This document shows, in pieces, positions 17,262-24,819 of a stretch of 47,960 nucleotides of DNA (its first letter is position 1; each line of letters starts with the position of its first letter). The notes beneath the pieces are model-generated. The model was not told the DNA's origin, made no database searches, and worked only from the letters and a program-made list of their open reading frames with translations. Source of the DNA: Bacillota bacterium (lineage in GTDB: Bacteria; Bacillota; Clostridia; Lachnospirales; Lachnospiraceae). The DNA is taken from assembly GCA_029779695.1 (NCBI GenBank), contig JAKPAB010000040.1, forward strand, positions 1-47,960, written 5' to 3'. Position numbers and translations under genes: made by a program.

Positions 17262-17286
17262 GTGAATAAACTAAAATTGTTTAGGG
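17262..17286. repeat. Cassette-boundary dyad element, degenerate copy 4
   Basis: GTGAATAAACTAAAATTGTTTAGGG, a weaker version (AATAAAC...GTTTA) directly before the methyltransferase at 17294; its end doubles as the ribosome-binding region (TTAGGGATG). The preceding 80 bases hold no recognisable gene. Confidence 0.45.
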
Positions 17287-17293
17287 ATGAACA

Positions 17294-18070
17294 ATGGAAT
17301 TTTTAAATCAAATCTATAATGAAGACGTAATGAACGTATTAAAGAGGATGCCAGATAATTGCGTTGATATGGTTTACAGCGACCCAGATTATAATGTGGG
17401 GATAAAATATAACAAAAAAAGTTATACTAAAAAATTTGAAGAGTATATTGATTGGTATATTGAGCTTGCTAGAGAATCCTTAAGAGTTTTAAAAGATGAT
17501 GGAAATATGTTTTTTATAAACTATCCCAAACAGAATGCCTTTCTCTGGGTAAATTACTTAGATAAAGCTTGTTATAATGTTTACGAATATGTCTGGATTT
17601 ATCCTACCCCGATTGGGCATTCTCCTCAACGGTTCACTACGGCTCATAGAAGTATTTTACATTGCACTAAAACGAAAAATAATAAATGGTTTAAAGATAA
17701 TGTTGCTGAACCTTATGCAAACCCAAAAGATAAAAGAACGGCAAGGGCTATAGCTAAAGGTTCAAAGGGGAGAATGCCTTATTCTTGGATGTATTACAAC
17801 ATGGTTAAGAATGTTTCTAAAGAAAAAACAATTCATCCCTGTCAAATCCCTATTAAATTAGCAGAAAAATTAATATTAGCTTCAACAGAAGAAAATGATT
17901 TGATATTTATACATTTTGGTGGTTCAGGTAATGAAATATTTGTAGCTAAAAACCTTGGTAGAAATTATGTCTCAGCAGAGATCGACCCACTCTACTACAA
18001 AATGATAACAGATAGATTAAAGCTAAATGGGGAAATTCCACCAGAATATAAACCTAGAGTTAGGAGGTAA
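17294..18070 (+). CDS. DNA methyltransferase (beta-class, DPDY variant)
   Basis: 258-aa adenine-type methyltransferase. Motif IV is SDPDYNVG (D30-Y33), where the second Pro of DPPY is replaced by Asp. The AdoMet motif at the C terminus is IHFGGSGNE followed by NYVSAEIDPLYYKMI. Between them TIHPCQIPIKLAEKLI is the usual motif X region. HFGGSGNE in place of DPFxGSGTT means both signature motifs deviate, although the whole fold pattern is intact. ATG follows TTAGGGATGAACA. It is followed after 6 bases by the DUF5661 gene. Confidence 0.82.
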   Translation: MEFLNQIYNEDVMNVLKRMPDNCVDMVYSDPDYNVGIKYNKKSYTKKFEEYIDWYIELARESLRVLKDDGNMFFINYPKQNAFLWVNYLDKACYNVYEYVWIYPTPIGHSPQRFTTAHRSILHCTKTKNNKWFKDNVAEPYANPKDKRTARAIAKGSKGRMPYSWMYYNMVKNVSKEKTIHPCQIPIKLAEKLILASTEENDLIFIHFGGSGNEIFVAKNLGRNYVSAEIDPLYYKMITDRLKLNGEIPPEYKPRVRR

Positions 18071-18076
18071 ATTACA

Positions 18077-18340
18077 GTGGAAGAAGAGAACATTCAACTA
18101 GCTATTACTTTAGATCAAGCTTTGGAATTAGGGGCAAAATTAGATATTAATTGGGGAGAATATAGTTTATTTGAATTTCTACGAGGCTATGGAGTAGAGC
18201 TAGAACACGGCACTAAATTCCCCCGTTGGAATGTAACCAATAATGATCCTATTATGACTGCTAAGATTGTGATGGCTCACTTGGAAGAACTACCTGATTA
18301 TTATACCAGACTTAAGAAAATGGAAAGTAATCTACTGTGA
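18077..18340 (+). CDS. DUF5661 family protein
   Basis: 87 aa starting with GTG. It matches the DUF5661 pattern common in phages: an N-terminal helix pair with DINWGEYSLFEFLRGYGVELEHG, then WNVTNNDPIMTAKIVMAHLEE and the ending PDYYTRLKKME. Function is unknown; the family often sits near head or replication genes. The stop overlaps ATG of a methyltransferase remnant (TGATG), the same junction found at 19302-19304, so this gene was probably once followed by a full methyltransferase. Confidence 0.78.
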   Translation: MEEENIQLAITLDQALELGAKLDINWGEYSLFEFLRGYGVELEHGTKFPRWNVTNNDPIMTAKIVMAHLEELPDYYTRLKKMESNLL

Positions 18341-18430
18341 TGAATTATCCAGATGATTTTATAAACTTGCAGAAGAGATGATTAAAAAAATTTGTTTAGG
18401 AATAAACCATAAACGTTTTGGGTTTATTCA
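18340..18430 (+). pseudogene. Deletion remnant of a DNA methyltransferase gene
   Basis: ATG 18340 opens MNYPDDFIN, whose DNA (TGATGAATTATCCAGATGAT, continuing to 18367) is identical to the first 30 bases of the methyltransferase at 19304. The sequence then jumps to CTTGCAGAAGAGATGATTAA, which corresponds to the last codons of the methyltransferase at 14164 (IAEERLKNLI) plus the following dyad element. So start and end of a methylase gene are fused with about 1 kb missing. The leftover frame would give 13 residues. It records recombination between the repeated methylase ends. Confidence 0.72.
18399..18429. repeat. Cassette-boundary dyad element, copy 5
   Basis: Best-formed copy: AATAAACCATAAACGTTTTG followed by GGTTTATT, a dyad centred on ACGT with 13 of 15 positions symmetric. 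It lies at the end of the methyltransferase remnant and 85 bases before the next methyltransferase start. No other gene is seen between 18381 and 18515. Confidence 0.65.
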
Positions 18431-18515
18431 TAAGGTTTTCTATGAATAGTTTTTGCCTGAAACTTTCACCTAATAACAAGTTATCTGCCATTGCTTATGA
18501 TAAGGAAGTAAAAGA

Positions 18516-19304
18516 ATGGAAAATTTAGAATTTAACAAAATATACAATATGGATTGCATAGAAGGAATGAAAGGTATCTCTAATAATGTGATAGATCTTG
18601 TTATTACTGACCCCCCTTTCGCAATAGATTTCAAGGCAAAAAGAAATAATTACCATAGAACAGCTTCAAGGGTTATAGAAGGATACAAAGAGATACCAAG
18701 GGCAGAATATTTTGATTTTACAATTAAATGGATGAAAGAGGTGTGCAGGGTTCTCAAAGATTCTGGGAGTATGTATGTTTTCTCTGGGTGGAATAATCTT
18801 AAAGATATTTTAACAGCAATTGATGAATTAGGTTTTATTACGGTGAATCATATCATCTGGAAATATCAGTTTGGAGTAGTAACAAAAAGAAAGTTTGTAA
18901 CCTCACATTATCACTGCCTTTATGTCTGTAAAAATAATAAAAAGAGAAAATTTTTCCCTTATTCAAGATATGGAAAAGAAGATAATGATGAAGATGGTGG
19001 CAGCTTACATTATAAAGATAAAGAGGATGTTTGGATAATCAAAAGGGAATATTGGACAGGTGACCAAAAAACTCCTACAAAATTACCCGCTGAACTAATA
19101 GAAAAAATACTTATGTATTCAAGTGAAGAGGGGGATGTTGTTTTGGATCCATTTTTAGGTTCGGGACAGGTTGCAATTGTTAGCAAAATGATGAAGAGAC
19201 GATTTATAGGATTTGAAATCGTAAAAGAGTATTATGAATTCGCTAAACAACGATTAGAAAATGATATGTATAGAATAAGTGAAGGAAGTTGTCCACAGCA
19301 GTGA
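18516..19304 (+). CDS. DNA adenine-type methyltransferase (DPPF)
   Basis: 262-aa beta-class methyltransferase. Motif IV TDPPFAIDF (D32-F35) comes first, with GSMYVFSGWNNL following. The C-terminal half has KLPAELIEKIL, VVLDPFLGSGQVA (motif I) and FIGFEIVKEYYEFAKQRL. The overall pattern fits m6A methyltransferases of phages and restriction systems, and there is no nuclease next to it. The start has GATAAGGAAG upstream. The stop overlaps the ATG of the next methyltransferase (TGATG), so the two are a translationally coupled pair. Confidence 0.87.
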   Translation: MENLEFNKIYNMDCIEGMKGISNNVIDLVITDPPFAIDFKAKRNNYHRTASRVIEGYKEIPRAEYFDFTIKWMKEVCRVLKDSGSMYVFSGWNNLKDILTAIDELGFITVNHIIWKYQFGVVTKRKFVTSHYHCLYVCKNNKKRKFFPYSRYGKEDNDEDGGSLHYKDKEDVWIIKREYWTGDQKTPTKLPAELIEKILMYSSEEGDVVLDPFLGSGQVAIVSKMMKRRFIGFEIVKEYYEFAKQRLENDMYRISEGSCPQQ

Positions 19305-20101
19305 TGAATTATCCAGATGATTTTATAAACAAGATAATTTGCTGTGATTGTTTAGAAGTAATGAAGCAGATGCCAGATGGGAGCGTTGATTTAGTTTTGA
19401 CTGATCCTCCCTATGGTATCTCACAAAAGGATTTAAAAATAGACCGCACTAATATTCAAAATAGAAGTCTAAGGAGAAAGGGTAAACGATCCAAGGAACT
19501 TAATTATGATTTTGGGGAATGGGATCACTTTGAAAGTAGGGATGAGTTGTTAAACTGGACAGAGCAATGGGTTAAGGAATGCTTTAGAGTTTTAAAAGAG
19601 AGTGGTAACTTTGTATCTTTTTTTGCTAAAGACAGCATAAGTCACTTCGAAGATATATTAAAGAAGTATGGACACGTAAGACAAACTATAGTATGGCACA
19701 AGACTAATCCCGTTCCCCAGATTTTCAAAGTAGGTTTCATGAGTTCAGTAGAGTTCTTAAGCTGGGCTACTAAACAAAAAGGAGCTAAGCATACCTTTAA
19801 CTATCAGCTTGGACAGCACCATAACTTCATAGAGACTCCTATTTGTATGGGTAAGGAAAGAACTCCTCACCCTACCCAAAAACCTATTAAAGCTGTCCAG
19901 TGGTTAGTAGAATACCTGAGTAATGAAGGAGACCTGGTTTTAGATCCTTTTAGTGGGGCAGGAACTATAGCTGTAGTAGCTAAGAGTTTAGGTAGGAACT
20001 TCATTGGCATTGAACTAAATCCTGAGTACTGTAAATGGGCAGAGGAGAGACTTAAAAAAATTGATTCAGTAGTAAACCAAAACTGTTTAGGACTTACATA
20101 A
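19304..20101 (+). CDS. DNA methyltransferase (DPPY)
   Basis: 265 aa from ATG 19304, which overlaps the preceding stop and has GAAGGAAG upstream. Motif IV TDPPYGI (D34) is canonical. HPTQKPIKAVQWLVEYL and LVLDPFSGAGTIAV form the AdoMet region, followed by FIGIELNPEYCKWAEERL. This is the most regular of the five methylases in the island. Its first and last 30 codons are close to those of the methylase at 14164, while the middle differs, the pattern expected for swapping of target-recognition parts. The last codons overlap a degenerate dyad element (20071-20098). Confidence 0.9.
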   Translation: MNYPDDFINKIICCDCLEVMKQMPDGSVDLVLTDPPYGISQKDLKIDRTNIQNRSLRRKGKRSKELNYDFGEWDHFESRDELLNWTEQWVKECFRVLKESGNFVSFFAKDSISHFEDILKKYGHVRQTIVWHKTNPVPQIFKVGFMSSVEFLSWATKQKGAKHTFNYQLGQHHNFIETPICMGKERTPHPTQKPIKAVQWLVEYLSNEGDLVLDPFSGAGTIAVVAKSLGRNFIGIELNPEYCKWAEERLKKIDSVVNQNCLGLT

Positions 20102-20148
20102 TTAGATTAAGTATGCAATCTTTTGAATGGTAAAAGAGAGGATAACTA

Positions 20149-21129
20149 ATGAGTTTAAATGAAAAAGTTGAACAAACTAAATTGGCTATAAAAGAGTGGG
20201 TAGAATACTGGGGGATAAATGGTGTTTATGTTAGTTTTTCTGGAGGTAAAGATAGTACCGTATTGCTTCACATAGCCAGACAATTATATCCTGATATCAA
20301 AGCAGTGTTTGTTGATACTGGAGTAGAATTTCCAGAGATTATAGAGTTTGTAAAACAGTTTGGTAACGTTGATTGGTTGAAATATAGAAAAAGTTTTAGA
20401 GATGTAGTTATAGAGTATGGGTATCCTATTGTATCGAAAGAGGTTTCAAACCATATATGGTGTGTTAGATATTATTCAAATGAATCAGATAGAGTGGCTT
20501 ATTATAAAGAAGGTATTAGAAATGGTAAAAAAACTTCTTATGGTTTACCTAAAAAATGGTGGTATTTAATTGATAGTGATATTAAAATAAGTGATAGATG
20601 TTGTTATTGGTTGAAAAAAAGCTCAATTAAAGCTTATGAAAAAAGAAATAAAGTAGTTCCGATTTTAGCGATGAGAGCCGAGGAATCAAATAAAAGAAGA
20701 ATTGATTTTGTTAAAGGGGGGAGAAAGTGTAATAATTTTGATTTTAAAAGACCAATGTCTAATCCTTTAGCTATATGGACTGAACAAGACATACTTAGAT
20801 ATTTAAAAGAGAACAATATTACTATTGCTGGATGCTATGGAGATATTATAGAAGATAATAATGGAAACTTAAGAACAACTGGAGAGCAGAGAACTGGTTG
20901 TATGTTTTGTGCATATGGGTTACACCTTCAGGAACAACCTAACAAATATCAAAGAATGAAGGTTAAGTATCCTGAAATGTGGGAATATGCTATGAAACCA
21001 ATTGAAGAAGGTGGTTTAGGAATGAAGCACGTTTTAGAAGTATATGGAGTTCCTTATGGTGAGGAATCTTGTCTAAAAAATCAGTTAGCATTTCATGATT
21101 CGAATTACATGTCTAAAGAAATAGGTTAA
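20149..21129 (+). CDS. PAPS-reductase-like PP-loop protein
   Basis: 326-aa protein of the phosphoadenosine-phosphosulfate reductase family (adenine-nucleotide alpha hydrolase fold). The PP-loop SFSGGKDST is at residues 29-37 and is followed by FVDTGVEFPEI. Cysteines at DRCCYW, RKCNNF and TGCMFCAYG could bind an Fe-S cluster as in PAPS reductases and DndC. MAMRAEES-like LAMRAEESNKRR is typical of phage members. True sulfate assimilation is unlikely in a phage. A role in DNA or tRNA thiolation, or counter-defence, fits its place behind five methylases but is inference. No DndD/E-like genes are seen. Confidence 0.78.
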   Translation: MSLNEKVEQTKLAIKEWVEYWGINGVYVSFSGGKDSTVLLHIARQLYPDIKAVFVDTGVEFPEIIEFVKQFGNVDWLKYRKSFRDVVIEYGYPIVSKEVSNHIWCVRYYSNESDRVAYYKEGIRNGKKTSYGLPKKWWYLIDSDIKISDRCCYWLKKSSIKAYEKRNKVVPILAMRAEESNKRRIDFVKGGRKCNNFDFKRPMSNPLAIWTEQDILRYLKENNITIAGCYGDIIEDNNGNLRTTGEQRTGCMFCAYGLHLQEQPNKYQRMKVKYPEMWEYAMKPIEEGGLGMKHVLEVYGVPYGEESCLKNQLAFHDSNYMSKEIG

Positions 21130-21206
21130 TAAGAGATGATTAGAATTTATATAAAGAGGGTGAAGGTAATGGTAGATTTCAGTAGGTATCGGAGAACGGT
21201 GAAATA

Positions 21207-21446
21207 ATGGACAGTTATCAGACATTTAGTCCGTTTTGTTTTAAATGTGGGAAACCTTTAGGTACTGTTTATTACGTGGTGGATAACCAGCCGTGGTGTC
21301 AAGAGTGCTATCTTAGACTCCAAAAGGAAACTACTCCATCTTATGCTCAAGGTTGGATATGTCCTCGATGTGGTAGAGTTAACTCACCTTATGTCAATCA
21401 ATGTTCTTGTAGTCCTACTATAAGAACTACGATTACGTATTGCTGA
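21207..21446 (+). CDS. Small double zinc-ribbon protein
   Basis: 79 aa. Two treble-clef or ribbon-like modules: FKCGKP with WCQECY, then CPRCG with NQCSC. Of unknown function; proteins of this form often act as adaptors or nucleic-acid binders. A 12-codon open frame with its own GGTGAAGG site (21170-21208) ends over its ATG and may serve as a coupling leader. Followed at one base by a membrane protein. Confidence 0.65.
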   Translation: MDSYQTFSPFCFKCGKPLGTVYYVVDNQPWCQECYLRLQKETTPSYAQGWICPRCGRVNSPYVNQCSCSPTIRTTITYC

Positions 21447-21447
21447 T

Positions 21448-21663
21448 ATGTTTATAATTGTTTTATTTTTTGCAATCGTTTTAGTTTATTTATTAGCTAA
21501 ATTATTTGTCGCAATGGTTGAATACATTTCGGATGCCTGGCGTTCAAAAGAGAAGGATAGGATAGCTGATATTATTTCTTCAATATTTGTTTTTTGTCTT
21601 TTGGCTGCGGTAATTCTTTTGTGGATGGTGGTAGCTTTTAGTTCTTTTGTATATGTGGAATAA
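21448..21663 (+). CDS. Small membrane protein, two helices
   Basis: 71 aa with two membrane segments (residues about 2-22 and 46-66) joined by a charged loop (DAWRSKEKDRIADI). No lysis or family signature was recognised. Possibilities include a holin-like or superinfection-related protein, but the sequence does not decide. It starts at ATG right after the zinc protein's stop. Confidence 0.6.
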   Translation: MFIIVLFFAIVLVYLLAKLFVAMVEYISDAWRSKEKDRIADIISSIFVFCLLAAVILLWMVVAFSSFVYVE

Positions 21664-21686
21664 ACTATAACCGTTTAGGGTTTATA
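21657..21686. repeat. Cassette-boundary dyad element, copy 6
   Basis: GGAATAAACTATAACCGTTTA then GGGTTTATA, the rightmost copy, in the gap before the gene at 21706. It marks the right edge of the accessory island: no further copies were seen downstream on the plus strand. Confidence 0.58.
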
Positions 21687-21705
21687 TAAGTGAAGGTGAT
21701 AAAAA

Positions 21706-21888
21706 ATGCCCAGTTGGGTAGTCGATCATGACATTTGGGAAAAAGCTAAAAAGAAAGCAGCAGAGGAAGGACATGCAGAAGATTGGGATTATATTACTGC
21801 ACTTTATAAAAAGATGGGAGGTGAAATTAGAGGGGACAAAAGCCTATCAGGTATTGATTGGACTAACCACCCTCTGATTAAGGAGTAA
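21706..21888 (+). CDS. Small conserved phage-type protein
   Basis: 60 aa. The pattern PSWVVDHDIWEKAKKKAAEEG...DYITALYKKMGG is found in many short phage proteins of unknown function (typically P-x-W-V-x-D-x-x-x-W-x-K-A-K with YKKMGG). One such form is often encoded near structural genes. SD AAGGTGA precedes ATG. It is followed three bases later by another small gene. Confidence 0.62.
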   Translation: MPSWVVDHDIWEKAKKKAAEEGHAEDWDYITALYKKMGGEIRGDKSLSGIDWTNHPLIKE

Positions 21889-21890
21889 GA

Positions 21891-22148
21891 ATGACAGAAC
21901 GAAAAAAAGCATTTAATCCTACACGATCAGTTAATTCTAAATTGCCAGGGGTTATTAACCTCTGGAGTGCTGTTATGACTGCTGGGAGTGGTGAAGAAAT
22001 CACTGTAGTAGGGTCTACTGAATCAGAAATTCATTGCTGGCAATTATTATTTATGTGGAAGAGAGCCAATAAAAATAGTTCTTTTTGGAACTGGGAAATT
22101 AATCCAAAGCTGGTGCGAAAATCATGGCTGAACATATCAATAAATTAA
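21891..22148 (+). CDS. Hypothetical protein
   Basis: 85 aa, not recognised. Tryptophan-rich (WSAVM, CWQLLFMWKR, SSFWNWE). The C-terminal 8 codons overlap the next gene. Start ATG 21891 lies three bases after the previous stop, with AAGGAGTAAG as SD. The even mix of residues and position in a tight gene string support it as real, with moderate confidence. Confidence 0.5.
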   Translation: MTERKKAFNPTRSVNSKLPGVINLWSAVMTAGSGEEITVVGSTESEIHCWQLLFMWKRANKNSSFWNWEINPKLVRKSWLNISIN

Positions 22149-22402
22149 CAGATGGTTTACCTAAAATTTTATTTGTAGACGGTAAGTTATATGAGTTAGA
22201 TACTGTTCCACTAGCTCCTAATTGTTTTGCTTTTAAAGTATTTGATGCAGTTCTGCAGACCTATATCCATTTCATTATTTACCAATCCAAGGAAGATTGG
22301 GAAGTAATGATAATGGATGATAAGTTTTGCATTGATGTGCAATATAACAAGTATCAATACGATAAAGATACCAATTGTTTCTACGCTAAGGAGGTTAATT
22401 AA
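22124..22402 (+). CDS. Hypothetical protein
   Basis: 92 aa, predicted mostly beta (KILFVDGKLYELDTVPL, IHFIIYQSKEDWEVMIMDD). Not recognised; no metal site, signal or membrane segment. It overlaps the preceding gene by 25 bases and ends on the ATG of the next gene (TAATG), with AAGGAGG for that gene inside its last codons. Confidence 0.6.
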   Translation: MAEHINKLTDGLPKILFVDGKLYELDTVPLAPNCFAFKVFDAVLQTYIHFIIYQSKEDWEVMIMDDKFCIDVQYNKYQYDKDTNCFYAKEVN

Positions 22403-22584
22403 TGTATATCTATGTTAGTATCTTTCATCTATTGGTCGCTATACCAGTTATCTTTACTTTGGTTTCACTACTATGTGCTTACATAACCAGTGATAAAGTA
22501 AAAGCAATGTGGTGGTTTATGGGAATGGTATTTGGTGCAGGAGCCTCATTGCTTTCTATTATTTGGTTTATATTTACCCAATGA
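22402..22584 (+). CDS. Small membrane protein, two helices
   Basis: 60 aa, two membrane helices (about 6-28 and 37-57) with a short loop ITSDKVKAM. AAGGAGG precedes the ATG. The stop overlaps the ATG of the resolvase-like gene (ATGA). Function unknown; a holin-type role is possible but it is far from any visible endolysin. Confidence 0.58.
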   Translation: MYIYVSIFHLLVAIPVIFTLVSLLCAYITSDKVKAMWWFMGMVFGAGASLLSIIWFIFTQ

Positions 22585-23054
22585 ACAAGAGTCAATTAGG
22601 TAAGTTAGCTAAAGGTCGAGGATATCGATTTGAAAAAAGATTAGAAGCTTTAGGTAATAAGTGTGGTCTAGATATTGAATGTAAAAGACAACCTCTCTCT
22701 GGAGCTCATAAGGACCACAAGTTAGATGTCAAAATCTGCAGAGGAGATGAAGAGTTAGGTAAGTTAGAGGGCAAATATCGTGGTGATTTTTCAGGCTTTA
22801 AGATGGTGTATAAGAAATTAGAAGAGCAGGAAATAAAAGGTAAGATTGTAGCTATTCAATTTGATAAATATATTGCTCTCTACTATACCGATTACTTATC
22901 CTGCTGGTTTGGAGATAAAGAAGTGGATCGGTATGTTCCTGTAGAGATTAAAGGTTTAAAGATTATTAATGATTGGTATGAAAAAGCTAAACAGCAAGGG
23001 GCTTGTGGGTTAGTAGTAGGAGGATATAGAGCAAAGCCAATAGCTATAATTTAG
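22581..23054 (+). CDS. Holliday-junction-resolvase-like nuclease
   Basis: 157 aa from ATG 22581 (overlap ATGA with the previous gene; a longer frame upstream is a shadow). The N terminus KGRGYRFEKRLEAL with E18, then D49 in HKLDVKI and E63-x-K65 in KLEGKYRG, forms the E-D-ExK set of PD-(D/E)xK nucleases such as archaeal Hjc and phage resolvases. It would cut four-way junctions before packaging, which fits its location just before the terminase genes. Family membership is inferred from motif spacing. Confidence 0.62.
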   Translation: MNKSQLGKLAKGRGYRFEKRLEALGNKCGLDIECKRQPLSGAHKDHKLDVKICRGDEELGKLEGKYRGDFSGFKMVYKKLEEQEIKGKIVAIQFDKYIALYYTDYLSCWFGDKEVDRYVPVEIKGLKIINDWYEKAKQQGACGLVVGGYRAKPIAII

Positions 23055-23064
23055 GAGCTGAAAA

Positions 23065-23772
23065 ATGACAGTAGAAGAAATCGAAGAATTATATAAAAAT
23101 TATCGCCCTCTATTAGTTAGTCTTTCTTTATCTGACTGTCGTGAGTATTCCATAGTAGACTTCGATGATATTCTCGCTTATTTATCTCTTTGCTTTGTAG
23201 AAGAAGTTAAGAAGTATAACCTTGAAAGAACTAGAATGGATTTTCCTGGCTATATCAAAATAGCTTTAGAGAAAGATGCTCTGGACTATATTCGTAAGCG
23301 GCTCACTTTATCCTCTCGGGAAATACCCAGTTCTTTTCAATCAGGAGATACTGATTATTACTTTAATAGAGATACCAATTTAGAAGATGAATCCTTATTA
23401 CTAATTGATGGGTTTGAAGATGAATTAGTAGATAAGATATATGTATATGATTTATTAGAACAATTACGAAAATATAGTCCTGAGTATGCCGATATTATTT
23501 ATGATGTTTATATCCTAGGTTACCGCTGCTCTGAACCCTATATCACTAACAAGTATGGTTTATCGGTGGCAGGTGCTTATAACCGAGTTAAAGCTGCACT
23601 ACAAGATTTAAGGAGGATTGCTGAAAACAGTGAACGAGTGGAAGAGAAGGCTAATCGCTACAATAGATTTATATACAAAAAAGTATCATCGTCCAGTTCC
23701 TTGGGTCTATCTCAAAGCTCTGAAAGTAGAAAAGAAAGATCTGAAGAAGCTAGTAAGACAGAGAGAAATTGA
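23065..23772 (+). CDS. Sigma-70-like transcription factor
   Basis: 235 aa. Residues about 30-80 resemble sigma region 2 (VDFDDILAYLSLCFVEEVKKY, then FPGYIKIALEKDALDYIRKR). Residues about 155-195 resemble region 4 with a helix-turn-helix (YADIIYDVYILGYRCSEPYITNKYGLSVAGAYNRVKAAL). The place before terminase and structural genes is right for a late-gene activator. The Ser/Arg/Glu-rich C terminus (SSSSSLGLSQSSES) covers sequence that also encodes the next protein in another frame, so the true end could be functional only up to about residue 195. Confidence 0.58.
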   Translation: MTVEEIEELYKNYRPLLVSLSLSDCREYSIVDFDDILAYLSLCFVEEVKKYNLERTRMDFPGYIKIALEKDALDYIRKRLTLSSREIPSSFQSGDTDYYFNRDTNLEDESLLLIDGFEDELVDKIYVYDLLEQLRKYSPEYADIIYDVYILGYRCSEPYITNKYGLSVAGAYNRVKAALQDLRRIAENSERVEEKANRYNRFIYKKVSSSSSLGLSQSSESRKERSEEASKTERN

Positions 23773-23893
23773 AGAGGTTTATTATACTACTGCTAAAGGA
23801 ACTTACTATTTGGGATTTGCTCCTCTAGGTTGGAATAGTCAGATAGAAGTAGCAAGAGATACCAATATAGTTCAGGTGCCTAAGAATGGCTAA
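23630..23893 (+). CDS. Hypothetical basic protein overlapping the sigma-like gene
   Basis: 87 aa from GTG 23630 (AAGGAGG at 23610-23616 is 13 bases upstream; TTG 23618 is open but too close). It overlaps the end of the sigma-like gene by over 140 bases in another frame. Content looks genuine: VPWVYLKALKVEKKDLKKLVRQREIEEVYYTTAKGTYYLGF resembles a small winged-helix or DNA-binding fold. The end overlaps the next ATG. Start uncertain. Confidence 0.5.
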   Translation: MNEWKRRLIATIDLYTKKYHRPVPWVYLKALKVEKKDLKKLVRQREIEEVYYTTAKGTYYLGFAPLGWNSQIEVARDTNIVQVPKNG

Positions 23894-24473
23894 AGAACCA
23901 GTTAGCATTTCCGTAAGAACACAATCGGCTTTAGAACGGTTACTCCGCTGGGATAAATTAGAAGAAGTTAATCAGATGGCAGACCGGGGACTATCTGCTT
24001 ATACCATTGCTGAGTGGGTCCGCAGTCAAGGAGTAAAGATGTCTACTCAGTCAATGGAAACTTACTTGATGCTTTATCAACAGTCTAAAGAAACTAATAC
24101 CACAGTAGCCGATTTAGTAGCTCAGTATGCAGGGACTAATCTCTTAGCTAATGTTACCTCAGATATTGAAACTCTTAAATTAGTTAAGAGTGTTTTGAGT
24201 GATGTCAGTACCTTAGATGCCATTATCAATGAGGGTTCTAAAAATATAAATAACAATGCTCTTATCTCTGCTAAGGATGTTATCAATGCTATTCAAACTA
24301 AAGATGCTTTATTGAGAAACAGTAGGGAAGTATTTATGAAGAGGTTGTTTAAGTTAGATTCTATGCTAGAGAGAATCATTCAGATTATGGTAGATGAAGT
24401 TCCTGAAGAATATTTGGATAGGGTAATGACCCGATTCCAAGAGGAGTTTGGTAGCGATGGGATTGATCAATGA
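23886..24473 (+). CDS. Putative terminase small subunit or HTH protein
   Basis: 195-aa helical protein. Residues about 30-70 (MADRGLSAYTIAEWVRSQGVKMSTQSMETYLMLYQ) look like a helix-turn-helix, as in small terminase DNA-binding domains. The remaining part is helical (ETLKLVKSVLSDVSTLDAIIN, MKRLFKLDSMLERIIQIM) and suitable for oligomerisation. Only one small gene separates it from the terminase large subunit. The assignment is by position and HTH pattern, not by a clear family signature. Confidence 0.42.
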   Translation: MAKEPVSISVRTQSALERLLRWDKLEEVNQMADRGLSAYTIAEWVRSQGVKMSTQSMETYLMLYQQSKETNTTVADLVAQYAGTNLLANVTSDIETLKLVKSVLSDVSTLDAIINEGSKNINNNALISAKDVINAIQTKDALLRNSREVFMKRLFKLDSMLERIIQIMVDEVPEEYLDRVMTRFQEEFGSDGIDQ

Positions 24474-24819
24474 TCCAGTTCAAGCTTTAGAAGATGCTCG
24501 GAGTAAGGCTACCTTTACTGATAGAGTAAAGAAGAGGTTAGAATCTATTATTGATAGTAAGTTACTAGAGATAGAGAATATGAGTCTAACTCAGAGTCGA
24601 AGAGCAGTAGAGGATTTGGAAAAGTTAATAAAGATATATCAGCTGTTGAGTGGTGAAGCTACCGAGAGGAGAGAAAGTATTAATCATAATCAGCAGACCA
24701 CTCAGATTAGAGTATTGATTGATGAACTGAGAGATACTCAGAAAGCTTTACCTTCAGAAGATGATGTCATAGATGCTGCCTTTGATGCTTTAGATGAGGA
24801 GGAGAAGCTAAGTGAGTGA
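24457..24819 (+). CDS. Helical protein upstream of terminase
   Basis: 120 aa from ATG 24457 with GAGGAG ten bases upstream. Strongly helical and charged (RVKKRLESIIDSKLLEIENM, RAVEDLEKLIKIYQLLSG), with a C-terminal acidic tail (DDVIDAAFDALDEEE). Could be a second terminase accessory or the small subunit itself. It overlaps the large subunit start by 8 bases, implying tight coupling. Confidence 0.55.
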   Translation: MGLINDPVQALEDARSKATFTDRVKKRLESIIDSKLLEIENMSLTQSRRAVEDLEKLIKIYQLLSGEATERRESINHNQQTTQIRVLIDELRDTQKALPSEDDVIDAAFDALDEEEKLSE

